The notes under the pieces were generated by a model. The model was not told the origin of the DNA. It saw nothing but the letters and a program-made list of their open reading frames with translations, and ran no database searches. From NCBI RefSeq assembly GCF_030704535.1, contig NC_081812.1:16775001-16839000 (forward strand): 64,000 bases of DNA, given 5' to 3'. Both the position numbers and the translations under genes were made by a program. The stretch is from Vitis vinifera (lineage: Eukaryota > Streptophyta > Magnoliopsida > Vitales > Vitaceae). Below are positions 57,024-64,000 of this stretch, in pieces; the stretch's first letter is position 1, and each line of letters begins with the position of its first letter.

Positions 57024-57710
57024 GGGAGAATTATGTTTTAGGGGTAGATAGGCCCCCAAATTAACAAAAGGTCCATGTAACTCTTCAAATTGAGCCCAAG
57101 ACCCAATGAAAGTATGGAAATTGAGTTGAAGGATATCATTCTTCAGTATTTCCAAAAATGCCCTTTGTTGATTTTGTGAAAAAAAAATTAATATTTTTGA
57201 AAAATATTTTTATTTAATTTAATATTTTTTTATTTAATTTAATATTTTTTATTTAATTTAATATTTAAAAAAAACTTTTATGTAATTTAATATTTTTTAA
57301 AATACTTTTTTTTAATTTAATATTTTTTAAAATACTTTTTTTTAATTTAATATTTTTTTCAAATAAATTTATTTAATTTAATATTTTTTTAAAATAAATT
57401 TATTTAATTTAATATTTTAAAAAAATATTTAATTTAATTTTTTTTAAATACTTTAATTTAATTTAATTTTTTTGAAAAAAAATTATTTAATTTAATATTT
57501 TTGAAAACTACTTTTATTTAATTTAGTATTTTTGAAAAAAAAAATTATTGAAAAAAAATTATTTAACTTAATTTTATAAAATATTTTATATGTTTTCTTA
57601 AAGGGTATATTTGTCCGTTACTATTTCATATCCTTCAACTCAATTTGAAGAGTTATATGGACCTTTTGTTAATTTGAGGACCCATTTACCCCCAAAAAGA
57701 TAATTCTCCC
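57024..57710. mobile_element. Mutator-like foldback MITE with perfect 9 bp target duplication
   Basis: Long terminal inverted repeats of about 70 bp begin GGGAGAATTAT at each end and include the shared core caaattaacaaaaggtcca and aactcttcaaattgag. The arms are roughly 85-90% alike by eye. A perfect 9 bp duplication, taatagaaa, flanks the element (57015-57023 and 57711-57719). Long TIRs plus a 9 bp duplication point to the Mutator superfamily. The interior (57185-57600) is a non-coding expansion of a unit like 'atttaatttaatatttttt' interrupted by A or T runs. No MURA-type transposase is encoded. Confidence 0.85.
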
Positions 57711-57719
57711 TAATAGAAA

Positions 57720-60199
57720 TGGAAATGTCGGAATGTTAAATGGAAAAAAAAATTGTGAATATATTTTGTCAACGGGGAAGGTTGTTGTACATTTGAACAT
57801 GACTTGAAAAAAGGAGAACAAAATGCAATTTGGGAGGAGTATAGGCAGGCTGGTCTATAAGGGCCGGCCCCTCTTGTGCAATCTGCCAAGTGTTAGCCCA
57901 CCTAGTATCATTTCAATCACGGAGGACAGGGCCAATATCTATAGTATCGGCCCCAGGCTTCCTCACTTGCCATCAGCCTTTTCATTCTGATTAGCTTCTG
58001 AATACAGGCCCATTAAAAATCAGCCCACAAGTTTTGGGTCGGCCTATGAACGGGCCAAATTTACTTCTTATTTATGGATCATATAATGGATTGAACAAGT
58101 CATTGAATTTATATTCATAAATAATTGGATCAAATTTAATTTTGAATGTGATTAAGGTGGTGTTTGATAAAAAAAAGCTAATGAAGGGTGACAAGAATGA
58201 TGGACCTTATTTTTTAAATGTATTTGATGTTGTTCTAAGGGTATTAAAAAAAATAGAGGATTAACCCAAAAACACACAAGTAAAGAATAGAATAAGAAAC
58301 TAAAAACTTATTGGTCATAAGCTGAGGTGTGACAATGCATTGCCCTTGAAATAGATCCACCTTCCTCAAAGATAAACCTGGTGCACTTGGGTATCGATGG
58401 TCTATCTCTAGGATCCAACAACCAGTGAATCTCGCCTTAGGTGCACTCTATAGATGAGACGAGACGTGTACAACTTAGGTTTGTAAATATTCCTCTAGAT
58501 AGATGTATGAATGCAACAAGAATGGTGATGAACACGACTAGAGAATGTTGCAAAGCGTTGAAAGACTTAGAAGAACTCTAAAAAAAATTGGTCTTTCGAG
58601 AGTTGTGGGATAACTTGCTTTTATAGGCCACTAACATAGTCTCAACAGGACTCTTCCTTGTAATCGGAGCCACTCAACGGGACTCTTCCTTGTAACATGA
58701 GCCACTAACACGGTCTCATTACTTCCTAACCTTTGGCCCAACCAACCCAAAGCCCACACTCAAATGGGCTTGGGCCTCATGGGCGCACAAGGCTTTCCTA
58801 CACCTCTTCACAAACCCATTAGACTAAGGAAAGTGAGTTAGATAATATACCTATTAAAGGAGTTACTATCTTTTCGATGTGGGACAAGTTAAAACACTTA
58901 GAACACAACTTCACATTTACACTCTTCCTACTATTTGATAACACAAATTTTCAATCACTTAAAATTAAATTAAATACCAAGCAAATATCATTTGATTTCT
59001 TTTAATAAAAGAGACCTTATTATCACTTAAAAGGATATTTTTTAAATTTTATAACTGTATTAGTTAATGGTTATCCTTCTTATAAAATAAAGATTTTATT
59101 CTTAAATCATTTTATACTGAAATTTATCTTGTTGTGAATCAAAATTTTTATTATGGGTGTGTCACCATTGACTCCAAGTGCAAGATAGTTTTGAGCGAAC
59201 TAGAATATGTGGAAGGTGACATTGAATGGAATATATGGTTTTTGAAGTGGCTAAAGGTGCGGATCAAACCAAGCAAGGGCTGATTCAGCATGGTTGACTA
59301 ATGGTCAAACTAAGGAAGCTGACATTTAAGTATTGAAATAGGGATAATTTGCTAATGGATCATTGCCTTGAAGAAAAGTTCTCATATTTTGGATATTGTT
59401 ATATTTCATTTTATTTAAGATATTATTATGGTTTTCTACTTCCCTTGAACATATCTAGGTGCTTTTGGACTTATAACATTCCATGTAACATATAATATTT
59501 GTTTGAATAGGTATTTGTCTTGTCTATAATGCCTCTTAGGGTTTCCCTGTTCCCCTTTAGTGGGAAGTTACATAATCTTTCTTAGGATAAAATTTATAAA
59601 GTACGAAACCTTTTAAGGTTACACGATTACCTTTTACTATTAGGAAGTTGTATGACCTTCTTCGAGAAAAAAATTAGTGATGAATAGGACATCTTAAGGT
59701 TATATGACTCTCTTTTGCTATCAAGAAGTTATGTGGTCTTTTAAAGAAAAAAATTAGAGTTAAGATAAATATTTCTAAAATTCTCATTAATGGTAGTATA
59801 ACTTCAAGTGACAACTTCCATGGACTGAATCTAGTTATCCAATTCATCAGATGAAGGTTGAAGTGAGTACTATAGTAAATATAACCCGTTAAAGGTTATC
59901 CATTTTGAGATACTAATACGAGTTAACTTATAATAATTATGTTATTCAAAACATGACTAATAGGCCTTGTTTTGAAGAATACGAACTCCTTATCATGTTC
60001 TTAAGAATACTACCATTAAATCGTATTAATAAAAATATATATCTATGATTGTACTCTTATGAATACGACAATATAGTTCCAAAGAAGATTTTTCTATTAG
60101 AAATAGTTACAACTTTAACTAATTAGTAGATGACACGTAGATGCATGATGAAAAATAAAAACTAAGAAATTTTCTAGAACAACTTAAGTGTGACAATAG
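57720..60199. other. Repeat-rich intergenic DNA
   Basis: There is no gene. The stretch about 58222-58930 looks like part of an LTR or related repeat: it has 'tcgatgtgggacaagtt' near its right end, a phrase common in plant repeats, and an imperfect ~35 bp direct repeat (ggactcttccttgtaa twice, 58640-58700). A ~78 bp tandem repeat at 59551-59760 is listed separately. Confidence 0.45.
59551..59760. repeat. Three degenerate tandem copies of a ~75-80 bp unit
   Basis: Three successive segments each show the order 'ccctttagt/ccttttact/ctcttttgct', 'ggaagtta/ggaagttg/agaagtta', 'tcttt.../ttctt...', then 'aaaaaatta' and 'cttttaaggtta / cttaaggttata'. Copies diverge by substitutions and small indels. 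The function is unknown; probably an old local duplication. Confidence 0.5.
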
Positions 60200-60830
60200 A
60201 GGTGGTAAGTGTCATTTCATCCCTTAAGACACCTAATATGACCTGTCCAAAATGGGGCTTAATTTCTAGGCTTCTTGGTCTTGTATATAATCAAATGTCC
60301 ATCATAAAACCAAATCATGTACCCTAACACGCCATTTTCACACATGCTTATGGTATTGGGATAATAACTTTTATGATGATAAGTAGTGAATCATATGGTA
60401 GCTTACTCCCCTTGTTCTTCTGTCCAGTCAAGTGAGGCTTTTGAAGCTTCTTGGTGGTCAAGATGATCAATTAGAGTCATTCTTGGTAAAGGAATGCCAA
60501 TTTTAATAAGTATGACAACTTCCATAAGTCATGGTAAAGTAAGTTTCACCAATGGGTTTTTTCATAGTCATTGTATATGCCCATAAATACTCCTAGAACT
60601 TCATTGACCCACCTTGCTTTGCTTTTCTCCAAATATTTTTTCAAAGAACCGAATGGTCCTATTAGATGCTTTCCCTTCATAGTCGTTCTGTGGGAAATAG
60701 GTGGGGATAAAAAATCTCTAATATTTAAATCTGTGCTGAAGTTACATAAGACTTCACGGTGAAGTGGGCACCGTTATCAGTGATAAGTCAATATCATCAT
60801 TTGCTCCATTTGTTAAGCCACAGTCTCCTC
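60200..60830 (-). pseudogene. Eroded Ty3/gypsy integrase / 3' pol fragment
   Basis: On the minus strand, phrases of a gypsy integrase C-terminal half appear across several frames and stops: LITDNGAHF (about 60786-60757, the DNG of the DDE core), a stretch like NIWRKAKQGGSMKF, then LWAYTMTMKKPIGE and TYFTMTYGS (about 60600-60525). This order matches the usual 'ITDNG ... LWAYRTT ... TGETPF...TYG' run of plant gypsy elements. Stops and frameshifts are frequent, so it is an ancient fragment. No LTR pair could be tied to it. Confidence 0.65.
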
Positions 60831-61829
60831 CCACTGAATATATGGAAACAATCCTTTCATTATTCTGTAATTTATTTTGTAATTAATTTGTAATATTCAT
60901 TCTTCAGCTACGTGTATATTTAGTCAAACTCTAGGATTAATTTTCCTTTATTTTATTAGGTAATTCAACTGTATATTTAATGCCTGGTCTGTTCAATTAG
61001 AGCACCTTAGGAATGCCAAATTGGAAAATAATGCTTTTCTAGATGAATTTTTTGACCCCTATCCAGTTAGTAGCATAGTTGTTTGGAAAGAATTTCGCGT
61101 TGGTGCCGTTGGTAAAACCGGCAAACCGGATCATTCATTAAGTCGGCGTGTGGCGACCAGCGCATTGGCTTACCCGAATTCTTCTAAGCACGGGATCCAC
61201 TTTCACAACCCAATACCCAAGAGGGGGCTTGCGCAGGGATGCCAGCACAGGCCGCGCAAGTGCAGACAGGAGGGTCCTTCGTAGCCCATGAGAAATTGGG
61301 CCAGGTCCACGAGAAGAAATTTCATCTTGGATGGTTGGACCCGGCAGCTAGAATTTTGTCAAAACACTCTGGCAAATCCCATTTCATCAACACCCCAGAA
61401 GCAGATTCACGGGTTTCAACCAGTTTACCAGGGCAGGCTCCGCTCAAAATCGTTGCTTTTGAAGGAATTCAATTCAAAACTCTACACCCTTCATAAGATT
61501 TCTAACGTGTATTTTCATAAGTTTGAGATATTATTTTAATTGACTGAATATAATTTGGGTGGGAATTGGGTTGCATGCTTGGTCATGTTTGGGGGCTGCA
61601 TTTTGAAAGTTTCCATCTCACTGTGGAAAAGTCACCAAATGTATGATAATGACGCACTTAATTCACATCCATTAAAAAAAGTAAACAATATAGAATACCT
61701 TTTCAATTAGAAATATCACATATTTAAATTCCCTCGGTGAATTCCCCCTCTGAATTGCTAATTATTCTCCACTCAAAACACGAGAATTTGAATGAAGCGC
61801 GGCTTATTTAAAGTAGATGGTACAACTAA
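60831..61829. other. Intergenic DNA with a GC-richer island
   Basis: The stretch 61090-61460 is clearly richer in G and C than its flanks and holds overlapping ORFs of 83-87 codons in all three plus-strand frames, which argues against any one being real. The phrase 'tggtgccgttgg' near 61102 recalls the start of gypsy internal regions, but the rest does not follow. No identity can be given. Confidence 0.4.
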
Positions 61830-63420
61830 TTACATTGGGGAAAGGGCAGGAGCGGCAGCAACATGTGAGGATGATGATTGAGGGGCAACAGGGCCAAGGG
61901 CAGCGCCGGAGCTCAATAGCTCAACCATGGATCGGTGAGGGTTGATGCGCCGTGCCTCGCAAAGGTCCGGCAAAAACACACCTGCACGTGTTCAAGGTTT
62001 AATTAATAAAGATATAATTTAAGACATTTCAATTCTTTGATTGGAGGAGAAGGAAGACAAACGGCCATGTAAGGAAGGCATCGCAACTCTTTCACTGTAA
62101 AAGTGAAAGCCAGAGGAAAATATAGAGCCTTGACATACAAGGGATCTGGCTGTCTACCTAAAAGCTAAAACATCTCCACCAAAAGAAAAGTATCTTGAAG
62201 GGTATAATTAGACTTTCAGTTACGCTAAAAGAATAGCTATGGACTGAAAACTTTTGATTTTACACCTCACAAAATATTCAAACAAATTTGTGATTGTGAA
62301 TTATTCAATAAGAAAAAAAAAAGAAAAAGAAATTTAAAGTTTGAGATTTCTTTTCAAAAACAGTTTTTTTCTTCTTAAAAATATATAATTATTTCCATAC
62401 TCAAAAACATATTTGGTAATTTTTCATTGAAAAAAAAAACAATTTTCTAAGAATTTGAAAACATATATGGTAATTTTTTGTTAACAAAAAAATATAGAAC
62501 TTGAAAATATATTTAGTAATTTTTTGTTAAAAAAAAAAAAAAAAACACTTGTTGAAACAAAATATTTTCTGAAAACATATTTGATTACCTTTAAAACATA
62601 TTTAATTATATTCAAATGTTTCCTTGAGGCTGAGCTGTTTTCAAAAATGACAATGATTAGATAAAAAATATTTGAAAACCTAAAAAATAGGTGAAAAATA
62701 TTTTTTGATAACTGTTTTAAAGAATGTCCCAAGCAGCCCCTCCATCCTCCTGGACTTAATCATTTTTGTAATAAAAATATGCATAAGGTAATTGGTCTGA
62801 ACAAACAGATGGAGGTTGTTTTTTTTAATTATAGTTTGTTTTTTCTTGTTGAAAGTTGAAGCTATAAACTATCTATGTATAAAAAATAGTTAGAGAAAAG
62901 GGCAAGGTGAATAAGAAGTGTTACCTTCTCCAGCGGCCAAATTGAAGTAGAGGTCAATAATGTTGGGGCAGTTGTGGTAACAATTGGAGGAACAAAGCTT
63001 GGCAGTGAATTGCGGCTCAAGAAGAGAATCAGAAGAAATTCCAACGGAGCTCCTGTCAACCCCGCATGCACTCACGCACTGATCCGTCTCGATATATTCA
63101 GACATCCTCTCAACAATCACCTCCGACGTCCTGCACTGGTACTCCATTTCCCCGTTCTCCCTTGCATATTTCTCCAACAAGCACCGCTTCCCCGAAGACG
63201 CGATCGAGAAGGCGCATTTGTCATTAGGCAATTCCTCGCATATAATCTCCCCTAAGGCCCAAATCAACAATCTAATTAATCAACCAATAAGAGGGACGAA
63301 AAGAAAAACTAATTTAAGAAAGATATCTTGAATATACATACCAAAAGCTGCATGCAGCAAGAGAGAAGAAACCAAGAAGAGAATGAATGAGGAGGGGGAG
63401 GAGGAGGAGGAAAAGGCCAT
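61830..63420 (-). CDS. PAR1: PAR1 family protein (photoassimilate-responsive protein)
   Basis: Small secreted, cysteine-rich plant protein; tobacco PAR1 is induced by sugar accumulation, and the molecular function is not known. Three exons join in phase: 63420-63342, 63251-62925 and 61981-61830, giving 185 residues. A signal peptide spans residues 1 to about 26: MAFSSSSS then a hydrophobic core ([13 protein letters not shown]), cut near G/EIICEELP. The mature part matches the family closely: [48 protein letters not shown] and [16 protein letters not shown], then [12 protein letters not shown] from exon 3. The A/S/P-rich tail ends at TAA 61832-61830. Homologues are about 180-190 residues long. 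The 943 bp second intron contains AT-rich repeat DNA. Confidence 0.94.
62340..62735. repeat. MITE-like fragment, copy D, in PAR1 intron 2
   Basis: AT-rich non-coding sequence with 'ttttcaaaaacagttttttt' at the left and 'aactgttttaaagaatg' at the right, plus several internal 'atatttggtaatttttt' repeats (near 62406, 62464 and 62508). It shares phrases with copies A-C but is more degenerate. Confidence 0.4.
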
Positions 63421-63575
63421 AGGATTGGAGTTGTTTTCGCGTAGGCTTCTTGTAGAGAGGAAGGAGGGATTATTTTAGGATTGGGTGAATGGAAATGGGG
63501 TTTGTGAAGGAGAGTGAATTGAGGATGGTGGTGTTGTCGGGTGTGTATATAAACCAGAGAGGGTATTGGGTTGGC

Positions 63576-63583
63576 TATATATA
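63576..63583 (-). promoter_or_regulatory. Putative TATA box of PAR1
   Basis: TATATATA, within the palindrome ctatatatag (63575-63584), lies ~155 bases upstream of the ATG on the minus strand. A leader of ~125 bases would follow. A second TATA-like run near 63547 is possible. Confidence 0.45.
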
Positions 63584-64000
63584 GGTAGGTGTTGGGAATG
63601 CCTGTTTTGGAACGTAATAGTTTCTTCTATATTTTACGCGTCTTTTAGAATGGGCACGCGTTTGGTGGTTTACCGGCTGCCGATGCCCTCTCATGTCATT
63701 TCGTATAAGTCCTCTCTTTATTTTTCTTGGTCTCCCACACGCTTTTTTCCATTTATTTTTTACTTTTGGTGGGGAAGCCTAATTTCAATTTTTTTATTTT
63801 GTTCTCCATACGTGCTTTCATGTTCAAACCTAACCAATGACCCTTTTTTGGCAGTCTAGATGCCCATTTTCCTAATACCCTTCGCTGGAAGTTTCGTTGT
63901 GCCTCTTTCTAATTGTGCCCAATAGGCTTGGACTTGGAGGCTCCAACCTAATTCGCTAGCAATAGCAGTCGGAATGCATTGAATTTGCTTGATGAAATGA
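63584..64000. other. PAR1 upstream region to window end
   Basis: Probably PAR1 promoter and intergenic DNA. The ORF at 63566-63859 (+) overlaps the PAR1 TATA region and resembles nothing known; I do not call it a gene. Confidence 0.4.

Noticed and set aside
62974..63255. Plus-strand ORF opposite PAR1 exon 2
   Set aside because: It is the antisense shadow of the PAR1 exon.

Overview
The window is nuclear DNA of a dicot plant. It has AT-rich intergenic DNA, genes broken by GT...AG introns, and many degenerate transposable elements. The gene set and repeat style would suit a woody perennial such as grapevine (Vitis), but that is inference; no marker here fixes the species. No prokaryotic operon, CRISPR array, plasmid or phage feature is present. 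Most ORFs readable straight from the DNA are chance ORFs or intron read-through. The six genes were rebuilt by joining exons at phase-consistent splice sites.

Layout. 1-9.6 kb: gene-free, with an old MITE and a solo Ty3/gypsy-like LTR (5759-7505). 10.2-14.5 kb (+): inositol phosphorylceramide synthase, 12 coding exons, 315 aa. 17.9-24.7 kb (+): brassinosteroid-signalling-kinase (BSK) type receptor-like cytoplasmic kinase, 10 exons, 491 aa, whose introns hold a tRNA-derived SINE and MITEs. 25.7-27.9 kb (-): RING-CH (RINGv) protein with a C-terminal membrane segment, 241 aa. 31.6-38.0 kb (-): R2R3-MYB factor of the Arabidopsis MYB1 type, 410 aa, with a 5.15 kb intron holding a ~2.4 kb array of a ~140 bp tandem repeat. 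39-48.5 kb: transposon block with a decayed hAT transposase, a solo LTR with a perfect 5 bp target duplication, and a non-autonomous hAT element with a perfect 8 bp duplication. 52.2-55.4 kb (+): secreted laccase, 6 exons, 565 aa. 57.0-57.7 kb: Mutator-like foldback MITE with a 9 bp duplication. About 60.2-60.8 kb (-): eroded gypsy integrase. 61.8-63.4 kb (-): PAR1-family secreted protein, 3 exons, 185 aa.

The genes do not form a pathway cluster. Two act in membrane lipid and hormone signalling (IPCS, BSK), one in ubiquitin transfer (RING-CH), one in transcription (MYB), and two encode secreted products (laccase, PAR1). BSK and the RING-CH gene are tail to tail about 1 kb apart.

I found no convincing sign of an undescribed biological system. 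The signals most worth a second look are the tandem array inside the MYB intron, the elements with intact target-site duplications, and two stretches of unexplained sequence (about 56.0-56.25 kb and 61.1-61.46 kb).
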